Source: Bugulina stolonifera
Taxonomy: Eukaryota > Bryozoa > Gymnolaemata > Cheilostomatida > Bugulidae
NCBI GenBank assembly: GCA_935421135.1
Contig: OW285189.1
Coordinates: 21,020,298-21,084,297, forward strand
Direction: 5' to 3'
Length of the DNA stretch: 64,000 nucleotides
In this document: positions 20,837-33,836 of the stretch, in pieces
How positions within the stretch are numbered: position 1 is the first letter of the stretch
Layout of the letters: every line of letters begins with the position of its first letter
Made by a program: the position numbers and the translations under genes
Notes under the pieces: generated by a model
Seen by the model: only the letters and a program-made list of their open reading frames with translations
Databases searched by the model: none
Told to the model about the DNA's origin: nothing

Positions 20837-23800
20837 ATGGCAAAAGAAGCACAGTCTCAAAACAATTTCGAGTCTTTAGTTCAAAGAATTAAAGAGGTAA
20901 GTAACAAGTTAGAAGTGAATATACAATGTATGTGAATATACAATATCTAAAATTGATGTACTTATACTAATACTAGTAATTGACTAATTGTAATTAATTT
21001 AATTGTTGTTCTTGTTGAGCAACTGTCAACTCTCACAATCATGTAGATTTAAATATTAAATATATAAATAACATGACATGACAGACAATGTGAAATTTGC
21101 CAAGTTATCAAATTAAAAAATGCTCAGTTCAGTAGATTATAATTAAACTGCTTTGTACATACATGGAAGATAATTCATCAAAAATTTGCCATAGGTTGCA
21201 GACATGGCCATAGCATGGAAATGGTACTCATGGAGTTATATAATACTGCATAGTACTAGCATTGCATCTTATTAAAAGTGCAAGTTAGTGTATGACAGTG
21301 CTCTATAAAGTAAAAGTACACATTTTGTACATCAACTGATCAATGTGTAGTCACCTTTATTATAAAACAAATTCCAGGCTGATTCCAGGTTGCCACCAAG
21401 GCTTTAACTATTTTATCAATATTATGTATTTGCTTTGCAATAATTACATAACCCTAAACTAATAGAGGTTTTCTTATCAATGCTGTGATTTTATTTACAT
21501 AGTTATCTGTTATATTGAATTAATGAATTCATGTTGTTACATTAATCAGCTATTATAATACTATAGAATAGCAAATAATCAATAAGCACTTTGTTGAAAT
21601 CAGTCTCCATTCTCTATAAATGGCTAACCAGACTGAAAATAGGTTTCTGAATAAACTACCTGCAGCCTACTCATGTGAATATAGCCAAGTGATACTCCAA
21701 TATAATTTAAATGTCAATGTCTTGTTTTACAATACCAATATACTGAGAGACCAGCTTGACAGCACGGTGTGGTTCTATTGCTAGTAGCTTATTATAAGCT
21801 ATGAAATCCTAATACCTCTATAAAATGATTAATTATTTGACTATTTTGCAGGAAACAAATTCTATCAGAAGAAAGATTGAAATTATCTTCAATTCCAGAG
21901 GCTTTTTCAATGCAGAGCAGGTAGGGGCAGTGCAGCAGCGTACACCTTCAGCTTTGTGATCAACCATCCATCTGTAGAACTGCATGCCTAAGTATTTTAC
22001 TATACTTAGGCTACAGGCTTACCAAGTCTCCCTGATTCTGCAGGAGACTCCCTGATTTTCAACTCAAAATTTGGTAACCCACCCCACCCAAAACGAACAC
22101 CCCCCACCCAAATACTGAATCTCCCTGATTTTCATTAGTGGAACTTGGTAAGCCTGTTGGGCTATGTTGATCTAATTTTGTTTGTGTAGGAGCATGCATG
22201 TGCATTATTACACAGCATTCCAACACTCAGCTACATCATTGACCTGAAGGTATCTCTATTCTTTTAACATCGTCCAGTACAGATTCCACTGTGCAGCAGC
22301 AGTAGTAGCAGCAACCCATGTTGACCTGGCATAATGCCTAATACAATGCAAGTTTGGGTATCCTTTGATATATGAGCTAAATCAATAATGGTTGATATTC
22401 TACATTATTTAATACTCACTTCTTTGTTGTTGCCCATGGTGTAATAGGTCATGTACTGTTATGATTTGATAAATATTCTAATATTTCACATGCATATATT
22501 ATCCAGGCCGCTCAAGTTTTGAAGCACATAGCATCACCAGCTGATAAGGTCAAGGCCATTAAAATCATGGAACCTGTAAGTAAAACACAGTTATATAATT
22601 TCCATGTTAGGAGCAGTGTGTGCCTAAAACTGAGCAATCAGTTAATAGGACAGCGCAGAGTCGAATTGAGGACAGCTAAAGTGCAGCCCAGAATCAGATA
22701 GACGGCAGGATATGACATATTGTCAGTTTAATAATATATTATTACCTTGCACTATATCAATTATACCAGCTGGCAATGACAGACACTCAATATAATCAAT
22801 CGTATGAATGGTTGTATAATATTATGATATTCTGAAAGCATGGCATTTTAATAAGTTCATTGGAGTAAATAGAAATATTATATGTTTCAATACTTGGTCC
22901 AACAAAATACATATATGTTTAGCATCATTATACAATTATTGCTAATTTATTAAGCACCTGACATCAATAAGAAAATATCCTTTTACAATGCAGTAGTATT
23001 GACCGAGTAGGATGAATATAAGATACAAACTGAACGACATACAACTTATGATTCTTCCAACAGCTCCTTTCTGATTTTAGGTTCTCATTTGAATCATGTA
23101 CATGTATGTATTATAATTTAGTTAACTACCCATTAAATTATCCCTGTATCATGTTTTACAGAGACTATGCAGAATGACATGTGCGGATTCAAGAATCGTC
23201 ATAGACTCTGTCAGTATCCACAATGATAAACTTGTTGTTCTTGATTGTCTAAAGAGGTAGGTGAACGTTAGCCTAACTTGTATACTAGTAAGCCTTTGGT
23301 CATAATAACTTGGGAGAGGACAACTTCTTATTATGATGAATACTTTATGAGTTCCTATGCAGCATAACACTTAGTTGTTGTTCTCTCTATATACATGTAG
23401 TGCACTGTAACAATTACATAATATACATGTACATGTAAATGTAACCACTTTGTTGGGTTGTAAATCCATTACTATATAATATCCTAATGTCCTAATCATC
23501 AGTTTGCAACAAATGCAGCCCATAGACCTAGCCACTCATTGAGGGAAAGTAAAGCTTCTGCCAGACCAACCTTCTCAGCCTCATTACTCGTATATCTTTC
23601 CTAGTGAGGGTTCTACAAAAAGTCTGGCAGCAGTGCTCAAAGTTGATGTGATAGGGTTGTTGCATCATCACCTACCACTTAGTCTCAACTTTTGTTTTAC
23701 TCACAACTAAATAATCTGCACCCATGTTGAACCTAAACACTCATATCCTTGGGTATGTCATTACTAAAGCAGCGCAGTGTACAGATAATAATTAAAGTTT

Positions 23801-25209
23801 AACATTTTTGTAGAGTACTTGTTGACTGTAACACACAACTTGGTAAAGAATACATTCTTAGCTGCTTTCCATATGAAGAGGATAAAGTCAAAGCACTGAG
23901 AATTCTTGCAACAGTATGTTATTTTTACCTCTGTATGCATTTTCTGTAACAAAACTTACTATGCATGCAGTGCATGCAATCATGTAAATGTAGTCTAGAC
24001 TGGTGTACACTACATTTTATATAAGGACAATCAAGCCTATCATTGCTAGTACTTATGATGCTATTACATCTGGCTTTTGTTGAAAGAGCCCCCAACTCCC
24101 GATATTTTGGTTTCATCAAATCTGGTTTGCTATTAAGGTCCGCTATGATGTATATGATGTGATGGCAGCAGGCGGACATCAGGGATACGCTGCCGTTGGT
24201 GGTCTCTTCACACAGTCTCGCCCTCTGGAGGCTCATCTGTTTGGACCAATACCAGAACAGTTAAAGAGAGTCGCAGTACGTAAATTGCTAATATATGAGT
24301 ATCCTATCCTGTTAATCCTCAACATCTATCGAGTTCATCACCATACAATGTATATTGCTTGGTCATACAAAATAATATATATATTGCACAGTTATTTTTC
24401 ACTTATAGGGTCATGGTGAAATAAAAATACCTAAAACTGCTCAGCCAGGAGTTGTGCCTTCAGTGTATACAGGGCATCCCTCTTATGCCTACCCAAGAGA
24501 TAAAACATATGCTGAAGTGAGGGGATATCCCGAAACAGAGGGATATCCAGATGTAACTGAGCCAGCACCAGCATACCCTGCAGGTGCCCCGCCTCTCAGC
24601 TTTGCAACCAATGGTGCACCAGCACCAACGGGTTGGCCAGGTCTACAAATGAGGTAGGCACACAAAGCACATACATGTATATCGATATATACATGTTATA
24701 GCTATGGCACATAAATTTTACAGTACTGTGGCTAACCAATTGAATGCAATATTTTCGACAAAATTAATCGTGTAAAAACATTTTCCTTTGCTTCAACACT
24801 CTATAACAGTCATGTAGTAATTAATACTATACATGTACTACAATTGCATGCATAACATGTAAGCCACTAGACATCTATTTTACATTCTGATCATAAAAAA
24901 TCTTTTACCAATATCTAAACATACGCATAATGTACAACATTCAACAGAACACTGTCATACTATATGAGATACTATGCTAGGTATAGCCAAACATACATGT
25001 ATGATGGTGCACGTGTATAGTTATATTATTTTTGTACACAAAACAGGTTGCCATTTACAAAAAGTGCGTAACTAGTGATATTATCTGGATGTTTTAGAGA
25101 ACCAAGCTTTGAAAGAAATGTTGGTATGAATGAGGGATATACCAGCTCCATGCAATCATTTACTAGATCTACTGGACCCATGAGAGTTGACATGGGTCAA
25201 TTTAATTAA
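20837..25209 (+). CDS. DUF4476-like helical-repeat protein with Pro/Tyr-rich tail
   Basis: Nine exons join in frame to 315 codons: 20837-20896, 21852-21920, 22190-22249, 22507-22575, 23162-23256, 23814-23913, 24138-24275, 24409-24653, 25098-25209. The start MAKEAQSQNNFESLVQ opens a soluble protein with no signal peptide or membrane segment. Residues about 20-190 contain helical repeats. Two show the same plan: a lysine-rich helix, then an acidic 'AEQ' or 'GKEYILSCFPYEEDKV' turn, then a helix with KVKAI or KVKAL. This resembles DUF4476, a poorly characterised domain; I assign it from pattern memory only. Residues about 195-215 (GGHQGYAAVGGLF) and 225-290 (YPRDKTYAEVRGYPETEGYP) are rich in Gly, Pro and Tyr. 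The function is unknown. The exon chain is strong because all eight junctions keep frame with GT-AG sites. Confidence 0.78.
22014..22156. mobile_element. 143-bp hAT-like MITE
   Basis: The termini CAGGCTTACCAAGT and ACTTGGTAAGCCTG are perfect inverted repeats. The flanks TTAGGCTA (22006-22013) and TTGGGCTA (22157-22164) are an 8-bp duplication with one mismatch. CTCCCTGATT occurs three times inside. It lies in an intron of the DUF4476-like gene, immediately before exon 22190-22249. A decayed relative is at 10399-10540. Confidence 0.88.
23299..23338. repeat. Short palindrome of the AGTTGTCCTC family
   Basis: A 40-bp imperfect palindrome whose arms are GTCATAATAACTTG and CAACTTCTTATTATGA around GGGAGAGGA. 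The sequence is closely related to the palindrome at 26128-26190 and may be a remnant of a tiny MITE. Confidence 0.55.
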
Positions 25210-26502
25210 AACTGAATACAATATTATGTAATTTTACATTCATCGTTTCATCACTCTTTACTACCCCCCTCTTTCTCTATGCTTGCAAATATTTGCATGG
25301 TTAAAAGCAATCCGTTTTCAATGATGTGCATATTTTGGAATTTCAAAAAATATTTTTATGTTATTATGATATTATTGGAGGCAATCATGATACTGATGAC
25401 CTTGGAACTTTTGCTCAACTTGTGCTTGACTACTAGCCGATACATTTACTCTTACTTGTCGCTTATAACCTTAGGCTAATAAGTATAATATATTTACATA
25501 ATGATATGGGGGTTTGGCCTAATTGCTATTAGCACTAAATCTATGAATATAACATTTTATTGGTATTATAGGTGTAGGGCTAATAAATAATACCATGGTG
25601 TTATCCTAACATTATTATATATTTGAGCACTATGCCTGTTTTAAAACAATTTTTGCTGCAGAATACACCATTTATCTAATATGCATGTATTAGTTATGTT
25701 TGATGAAGTTACATACATGAAATATACAACTTATTCGCTAAGCTGTCCAGTGTCCAGACACCACATATATGTTATATTAATTTAACCATATTGCATATTT
25801 GCTACAACTGACTAACAGTAACAAGGACAGTATAAATATAAATACATGCATGTCCATCGTTTCGTATCTGTTATTTGTATTAATACAAATACTAGCTGAA
25901 CATAAAAGTTGCTCACACTGGTATGACTATTAGTACAAGCCATGTTGTCTGTAGTAACTGTAATAAGTATTCTGTCACATGGTAGAAATAGATGGTAGAA
26001 GTAGTACACAACATACTGAGGGGTGATGCAGTAGCAATACACAGTGTACAGTGTACAGTGATTACACTAACAGTATACAGTACACAGCTAAAGTAGCCGA
26101 CAGAGTATGGGCACCCATATGCTATTGATTATAATTAAAAGTTGTCCTCTCTCAATCTATCTTAGGTAGGACAACTTCTAATAATGACCGACTACATGGA
26201 AATTTATAGTTGTTGCTATCATTGGGAGTTGCCCTCTCAATACGCACATATTTATAGTCTAGCTTCTTGAATCGTATTACCTACCATCAAGAGGTCATGT
26301 TATGCCTACCATGCGACTTGCAAGTTCCTAGCTCAGATCACAACTAAGGTCATGGTAATTTCCAATACATGTAAAAACAAGTTTTATTTGAAAGAATAAT
26401 AGTACATGTAAGTAGTAGGTAGTGGTTTGTTGAAGAAATAATTCTTATATAAATTAATATCTAATATTGACATAAAGTGTTTTACCAAGTGATAATAATA
26501 AT
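25210..26502. other. Intergenic, DUF4476-like gene to AAGAB
   Basis: No coding exon is supported. It contains a GTACAGT-rich stretch (about 26038-26090) and one short palindrome, described separately. Confidence 0.5.
26128..26190. repeat. 63-bp palindromic element (AGTTGTCCTC family)
   Basis: The arms ATTAAAAGTTGTCCT and AGGACAACTTCTAATAATGA are inverted relative to each other around a short AT-rich loop. Related AGTTGTCCTCTC words occur near 23315, 45527 and 63557. No target duplication was identified. Confidence 0.6.
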
Positions 26503-29500
26503 ATGGCTGACGTTGGAGAAATGGTTGCAGAGGATGAAAGCGTTCCTTGCTGTCTTGTAGCATCATGTGGTTTTGGGGATGTGGATGAACTAGTTCAAGG
26601 TTAGTAAAGTACATATTATAATTGTATTGTATGTGATTAGTTATTGAGTTGAATTTTTGAGCTAACTGGGAGATTTAGAAGTGAACTTAATTGACATTCG
26701 ACTCACAAAGAAATAATATGCAGGTGCTTCACAAATGGTAATTGATAATTAGGTGTTTCACAATAATCAGCTTACCTTGGTTATTGAATTCTGATTACAC
26801 TATTGACTATAAATTTTCGAACTGTCATTCATGAACAGTTTGGCATGCCCGAAATATCACATCCAAACTATCCTTCTCACTGCGTCTATGTACTCTTCTT
26901 AACTCAAAACTAGTTTCCCACTTTTCTATCGCTTCATGGTAGGCTTACTCACTAGTCTTCCCAGGTAGGACTATTTGTACTACACTTTTTATATTATTCT
27001 AAACCTACAAAGCAACTTAATTGTTTATATAATATATATATAATATACAGGTTTATGTAAGTGTTAATTAATTTTATTTAGTTTCATATTGTGATCCTTA
27101 TCAAGTTCATGGTCATTATAAAATGAGATCATTTTACAACCTGGTACAAATGTGTTAATTCTGTTGTACTAGTAATTAGGGTGGCAGGCCTGTGGTGGTG
27201 AACTTGTTAATTTACAGATTTTAAGGTCACAGGTTCAAGTCAAACACACTCCTGTTGTGGGAGGTGAGCTCTTCTACTCAGAGGCGAGCTCCTGTAGCTC
27301 GTATAAGCTTCAGCTTCTGAGGTCTGTTAAATATTAAGGCTAAATGCAATAAATAAAATATAATGATGAAAATGCTGTAGATGTGATGAAGCAGGACGTT
27401 AAGCCGGAATTTAAGACTGTTATCGAAGATATCGTCGGGTGTAAATGGAACTTTGAAACAAAGTATTATACCTGTACTATCAGACTATGCAAGGCAGAAA
27501 GACCTACACTTGGAAACCAACAGTTTGCAAACAATTTGGAAGCTGTTATCCTACTTTTCACGCCCAGTCAGGTAAGGAATTATACATAATATTATATTAT
27601 GGTTTGTGTATTGCATTGTACCTGGAGTTGAGCGTAATCTTAGCTTATGGTTCGTTGCATAGCACAGGCTCTGTAGGCTACTTATCTGGTATTATTTTTT
27701 GTTGACTTTTGATTGCAGAGTGATAGTTGGACAAGTGTTAATTCCTGGTTGTCATATTTGGAGCATCTTGATCCTTCGGTTAAACTGCTTGTATGTGATT
27801 CCTGTACAGACAAAAGTCGTAAGTTCATGCAGCTATTGGTAAAGCATCTATTAATAACCTAATACATGTATATATTATGTTCTAATTTTTGACCAGTCTG
27901 GATTTTTGAGTCTTCCAGGATAACGGGTGAATATATTTTCTATGGATTGTAGAAGTTAGGGAAAGTTCCAAAACCGTGTGGATAATTTGTTGTGTAATTT
28001 CTCAGCCTTAGTTAATTTAACCATCTTTCAGGAGGACTTTAAACACAGACTATCCAGGGTGTTTAATACGCGTAGATATAGAAAAGTTCTTGTAGTAACA
28101 TTAATGCTGAGACAAGAAATTGCTATATTTGCATGTAAATCTATACAATGTTTTACAGAAGTACCCAAAGTCAAGATACAACAATGGTGCATTGAGCATG
28201 AGTTTGAATTGATAGAGCTGGATCCGGTAGTACCAGATGATGAAGAAGGTCAATACAACTATTTAGTGTGTCATAAGTTCCAATAACGAATGTTCTTGTG
28301 CATACAATGTACATGTATACAAATTTCAAACTGCATATCATACACACAGTCATGATATCATGTGTATTTGTTAATCTTTTTAACAGAGGATGAGTTTGAG
28401 GTAGAAGGTATTAAAAGAATTACTCAAGTTATACATGCTCATACTTGGCCAAACCTTGTCATGAAAGGTTAGTTAGTGCACATAACATTACATGTACATA
28501 CATGTGACTTTGTGATTTCATTGTTCACAAACAGTGCGCAAGGAGTTCAAACTGTGAAACCTGAGCAGAGGCAGGTTCATGACTGAAACATGATATAATG
28601 AGATAGTCTTTGCTTTTGTTGTCAAAATTGAAACAGAGGAAGTTGCCTTATTTATCTATTTTTGGGTAGCACCTACTGCAAACGTGAATCTCATTCGATC
28701 AAAATAGTATACAGTTCTGTGCCTAACTGATGGAGTACAGCTAACTTTTCTAATGCTATCGGTGGGAAGAATCTGTGACACTGATAGGCCTGTCATCAAA
28801 CCACTGTATCATAGCCAATGCAAGGGTTCTCTCACTTTAGATGTCCTAATATTTTAGACAGACCAGATACAGTCAGTCCTTATATGAAACAATTAATGGA
28901 TGAGTCAAAACAAGAGCAGAAGAATAAAGCATCCCAAGAGTCCGCTAGTCTAAACATTCACGAAGAGCTAGGTACGTATTCATTCAATGTTATTTCAGTG
29001 GAAGTGAATATTTGGTCAAAAGTGAACAGAATTTTTTATTTGCCAGTTTATATTTGGCCATGGGTAAACTCAAGCTACATAGTAGATTGTTAGCTAAAGT
29101 GACACTTCTAGGTATGGATGCTGAAGAACTTAGCAATGCAATACATAATGAAGGTGATGATGGTGTGGAATCCTTTGAGAAACTCTTTTCAAAGTTTCAG
29201 ATTATGAAAGGTATGCTATTTATGTTCAGTCATGTGTTGTGAGCTGCTCTGTATGTTCTGCAGATTAAACAAGTAGATTCAATTTTTAGGGTTTTATTAG
29301 TTTTAACCATAATGTTGTATTAGTAGTGCTGTAGTCTAGATTGTCATTATTCTAAGGAGAAATGTAATGTATTGTATAGTACACTTATACTTCTATTCTG
29401 AATTTTGGCAGCTAAGGCAGACAGTTTACCAGCTGAGGAAAGAAAGGCATATGCAGAGAGAATTGCCTTGTCTTTTTATGCTGCTATTGGTGGATCAGAC

Positions 29501-29533
29501 GACGAGCTTGACCTATTAGAAGACAGCGACTGA
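26503..29533 (+). CDS. AAGAB: Alpha- and gamma-adaptin-binding protein p34
   Basis: In other animals AAGAB is a cytosolic chaperone that stabilises adaptin subunits during AP-1 and AP-2 assembly. Eight exons join in frame to 297 codons: 26503-26599, 27381-27571, 27719-27818, 28159-28248, 28387-28467, 28858-28971, 29112-29210, 29412-29533. The N-terminal half (about 1-160) is the pseudo-GTPase fold; it contains VPCCLVASCG near the start and QQWCIEHEFELIEL near residue 140. A charged linker follows. The C-terminal helical domain carries VESFEKLFSKFQIMKAKAD and ends with ERIALSFYAAIGGSDDE before an acidic tail. Length is close to the roughly 315 residues of the vertebrate protein. The donor after exon 4 (GTCAAT, 28249) is weak, but the next exon and frame match the family well. 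Confidence 0.95.
27180..27345 (+). repeat. Possible tRNA-derived SINE in AAGAB intron 1
   Basis: GC-richer than its surroundings, with a B-box-like word (CAGGTTCAAGTC near 27230) and a weak A-box-like GTGGTGAAC upstream. It is followed by a GAGCTC-rich segment. No second copy was found in the window, so this is tentative. Confidence 0.35.
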
Positions 29534-29694
29534 TTTAGTAATACAATGTGCAAGTAGAGTAGATCCACTATAATACATACATGGTACATACAACTGACAA
29601 CATACTGATATATTGATTCTACATAGGTGTGTGTCCTATGTAGCATACTTTGATTATATAAATGTTGTTTATTTATTTTGTAAATTATTCCTAA

Positions 29695-29700
29695 AATAAA
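29695..29700 (+). promoter_or_regulatory. Probable AAGAB polyadenylation signal
   Basis: A canonical AATAAA lies 162 nt after the AAGAB stop codon. A second AATAAA lies about 25 nt further on. Confidence 0.6.
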
Positions 29701-30155
29701 ATATTTTCTACTATGTACAATTGAATAAATATTACTTTTTCTTTAAAATTGAAAGTCACATTGGTATTATGTCACAAGCATATTGTACATAGCAGCTGCA
29801 ACATTCCCATATATACACCACTAATAATGCAAATTATTTGAAAATAAAAATTTATGTAACACTGTACAATACTTCAGCTGCAGATGTCTCTAAGTAAAAC
29901 TAATGTCTGATAACAAAATAATGCTAGACTTGATTGTAACAATATTGGCACCTCCATTGTTGGGCTGCATCACAGAGACTTCATTTTAGTTGCCATTCTC
30001 TATGCTATCAACTTCTTCTCTTCTACAAACTGATCATATGATAACCTTATTTGGTCTAAAAGCCAGCAGTTTGTCAGTCAAGAGCTCAGCATGCTGCCCC
30101 CCTGTCTTTTGTAGGATGACATCTTACCAACTTTACACCGCCTTACTAAGTCTTA

Positions 30156-33100
30156 CTAACTTACAAGACTACCTACATTCTCATGATCATTGGAAGGTTC
30201 CTCTATATTACCTACAATAACATCGTTGTTAGAATTGTTCAGTTCTTTGTTGCTTTCAATAGGCAACTCTGTAGATGTATCCATATATTCTACACTATTG
30301 TTGGCAGCACTGTGTGGTCTCAAGCTACTACTCGGTGAATAAACAACACTGCTGTCATTTGGTCCAGATAACACCAAAGAGTCGAGTGACTCATCTAAAA
30401 AAGAAATGCACAAAATATTAAAATATTATGTAAATGTGTACTAAGAATGGATGGGTCGAGCCAGACCGAGCCTCGAGTCTGAATAAGATGTTTGAGTCAG
30501 ATACGGTCTAAATATAGATGGCACGACATGATAAAGTTGATGAGTTATGATATGAGCCTAATAATACTTCACGGTCCGACTCATCCCTAAAACTAATATT
30601 TCCATATTAAGTCAACGAACACTGTGATATTCAGAGTTGGGACCAAGTCGACTTGCAAGTCAACAAGTCAAGTCATTTCTAAAATTTTGGAGGCAAGTCA
30701 AGTCGAAGTCAAGTCAGTGCTGCCTCAAGTCAAGTCAAGTAACTTCGAAAATTTTGAAGGCAAGTCAAGTCGAAGTCAAGTCAGTGACGCCTCAAGTCAA
30801 GTCAAGTCAAGTCAGCTGTCATGCAAGTCACAAGTCAAGTCAAGTCAAAGTCAAGTCAAGTCGAAATGCAAGTCAAGTGGAAGACAACTTCAAAAAATTT
30901 TACATTTTCCAAAACATCATATTTTACGTTTAGCAGGCATTCCAATCCATGAAAAACCTATGCCAAGGTGTAGCAGGGCATGTACATGTATGTTATGCAA
31001 TCATGGTAAAAAACTAGTCTATATAAGTAGTATTATTGGCACTACGGTTGAGACTGGTCATATAGTATTGTATACTGTATATTGTAATGGTGATGCAGTG
31101 TTACATAGAATGTAAACAGCACATGGTACAGCACAGAGTGTCCACTGGCCAGTCCTGCAATTTAACTCTAGTAATTATTGCACTGTGCATTGTATTCACT
31201 ACTGACACCACACCTAGGCTACACTTACACTACTTGCACTGCGTGTACTTGTGACTATGCATTGTCGTTGTGTAGTCTCACGTACACACAGCCTAGATAT
31301 TGCCTGAATTGTGTATCCTCATAGCTAACCTTGATATACTCTGAGTGCTGCTAGTAGCACTGACCTAGTACAAATGATAAATAGGTTGACAATTGAGACC
31401 TTTTTTCCATGTTGGCTAAACACTGAACAAAATTTTTATTTGCCAGATTGACTTGGCAGAACCCAAGTCAAAATCACAAGTCATTCATGTGTCCAAGTCA
31501 AGTCAAGTCAAGTCACATTGATTTGCAAGTCAAAGTCAAGTCGAAATCACAAGTCATTCATGTGTCCAAGTCAAGTCAAGTCAAGTCACATTGATGCGCA
31601 AGTCAAAGTCAAGTCAAGTCAGCAGGTTGGCAAGTCCAAGTCAAGTCGACTTGTGACTTGACTTGGCAAGTCAAGTCAAATCTATGACTTGGACCCAGCT
31701 CTGGTGATATTACGAGTTACCTGGAGCTGCCGATTTATTCAGTCTTCGCTGACGAGCTTTTTCTTGGTTTTGTCTTATTCTTTCTAGCTGCTCTTCACTC
31801 AATGTCTGAAAATGGTAAACAGATCTATGTTAATGAGACTGGCAGCCAACAAATTAAACAGAAGACACTCTCCCATTTATGTACATGGTGCTTTAATGTG
31901 TGATAAAACAGCCGACATAACAAATGTACCCAACATTTTCAGTGTTTTTGCTATTGGATATCACAGCATTGATAAGCAATACCAAATATCAATTATAGCA
32001 CACCCAATGTTTACTGTTTAGCAGTGTTATGGTAGTACATACAAATAAATAAATTGGTAATTAATCCATGTTTTGTGTTCATAATGAAATGTATATTGTG
32101 CTTTATTTGCATTAATATGTCTTGAACAAACTTACAGATGTACTCTGTGCGGTGCTAGCAGCAGTCACTTTACCCTTTGGGTATGGTGTGCTGGCCGTAA
32201 GGACATTCTGTGAGGACTCATGCCTTTCTTGTTCCAATAAATCATTCAATGCCTCTTCATCCTCGTCTAGGATAGTGTGGTCAGGCTGGATTTCATCCTC
32301 AGCGTTCAATTCATCTGGCTGAGAAATCTCCTCTTCAACATGGTGTTTACCAGCATCACCATTTTCTTCATCACTCACTTGTGACACAAAGTCGTTGTCG
32401 AGTAGAGGCATGTCCAATCGTATCTTATTGACGCATGTCTTCCAAAACAATACAAACCGTTTAGATTATGCAAAATCAGAAGTACTACCAAAGAACTACA
32501 CTAGCATTATGTTATATTGCATCATAATGTAACAAAGTCCAAATCGTACCACTGCTATAAACTATAAGCTGTAGGTAGCAATCAGAGCACTGGACACAAA
32601 TAAATCAACCAACCATGTAACTGTATCACCTCTACCTGATATGAGTGATAACGCAATGCATTCGTGTGGTATAGATATGTCTGTGAAATACACTGCAATA
32701 TAACTTTCACTCAACATCCATCACTCTAAACTGTCTACCTGAACAGCCTTCTTTGCTCCCAGTCTCTCTACTCTTTCTATAACTTCATCAAAAGGCATTT
32801 TGGGAAATAGTCTGTGAGCCCAATGTTCCATAACACCCATCAGCTTATCCAGATCCCGCGCTTCGTGACCTTTACCTTTGTATTTGACATCTTCAAAGAG
32901 CTTTGGAAGTATAGGGATACCCCTCTCCCCTGTCAACCTACATTGTATCAAGAATATAATAATACATATCATGGAATCTTTGAATCAGTAATAGTAGTAG
33001 GCATAGAGTCATGACGAAAAAATTCAGACATTTTTGTGTGAAGTTTTACAAAGCCATCTTAAATATGAGAAAGCTATGTGATTGCTGTGAAAATTGAGCT

Positions 33101-33836
33101 ACATGTAAATGTGACAACCTTACAGAGAACATTATAACTTTGCCGTGCAAGTACAGATTAACTAAACAAAGTCGAATAATGCTAATTAGTTCAATATAAA
33201 ACTACTTGTACACTCACCGAGCTGAGTCTAGTTTGGGCTGCGGTCTCAAAACACGTTTCTTCGCTGCTCCTTTACCTAGTTGACGCAACTTTTCAGCCAC
33301 TTGTTGACTAATGTTACCCTCTTCTTCTAAAACCAGGTCCCACACACAGTAAAATTTACTAGGAAACACAGCTTAGCAAATTATCAATAAAACCATTACT
33401 TGCACATAGGGAATACGTCAGTTGTCAGATAGCTTGTATATGAAGCTAGAAAGTAAGCTACATGTAACAATGGCAACGTCAGGCTCTACGTTATCACCAA
33501 TCATGCAGTGTAGGGCCAAATCACTTCACTACAAATTTAGTTCTGTGAAGCCGTCACTTTGAACACACAACAGCAGATATCTGTAAAGTTTTTCTGTAAG
33601 AATTCAGAAGAGATCCAACAAGTAAATACATTAATTATACATGCAGATCATAGAACTACACGCCAGTCATAGTAATGAGAGACGAGCTCACCGTTATGAG
33701 TATTGTTACTGTCATCTGGTTGTTCACCAGCCTCATTGCCTATTGTATGCTCCTCAGCAGTTTCAAAATCATCAAGTTCTTGGGATATGTCTCTGTCATC
33801 AAATAGGTCATCCATCTCTAAGCCATATGACTCCAT
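30156..33836 (-). CDS. TIPIN: TIMELESS-interacting protein (Tipin/Swi3)
   Basis: Tipin pairs with Timeless to stabilise replication forks and support checkpoint signalling in the nucleus. Six exons join in frame to 359 codons: 33692-33836, 33218-33326, 32739-32937, 32136-32438, 31721-31805, 30156-30394. The start [14 protein letters not shown] opens an acidic N-terminus. A basic segment ([17 protein letters not shown]) precedes the Swi3 domain (about 84-170), which contains [46 protein letters not shown] and [12 protein letters not shown]. The later part is acidic and disordered, then [20 protein letters not shown], a helix of the type seen near the C-terminus of animal Tipins. The serine/asparagine-rich last exon is family-atypical. 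It makes the protein longer than human TIPIN (about 300 aa). The last intron carries a transposon 17 bp from the donor. Confidence 0.95.
30632..31703. mobile_element. hAT-type element with AAGTC-satellite arms, copy 1
   Basis: The termini CAGAGTTGGGACCAAGTC and, inverted, CAGAGCTGGGTCCAAGTC are inverted repeats. The flanks GTGATATT (30624-30631 and 31704-31711) are a perfect 8-bp target duplication, which with CAGAG ends indicates hAT. Both arms (about 30640-30890 and 31440-31690) are dominated by AAGTC pentamers, all on the same strand, so the arms are not simple inverted copies. The 550-bp core has no transposase. The element sits in the last TIPIN intron, close to its 5' splice site. Confidence 0.93.

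Noticed and set aside
30624..31115. 163-codon frame rich in SQVKSSQ
   Set aside because: It is a translation of the AAGTC array in a transposon arm, with no splice or start support.
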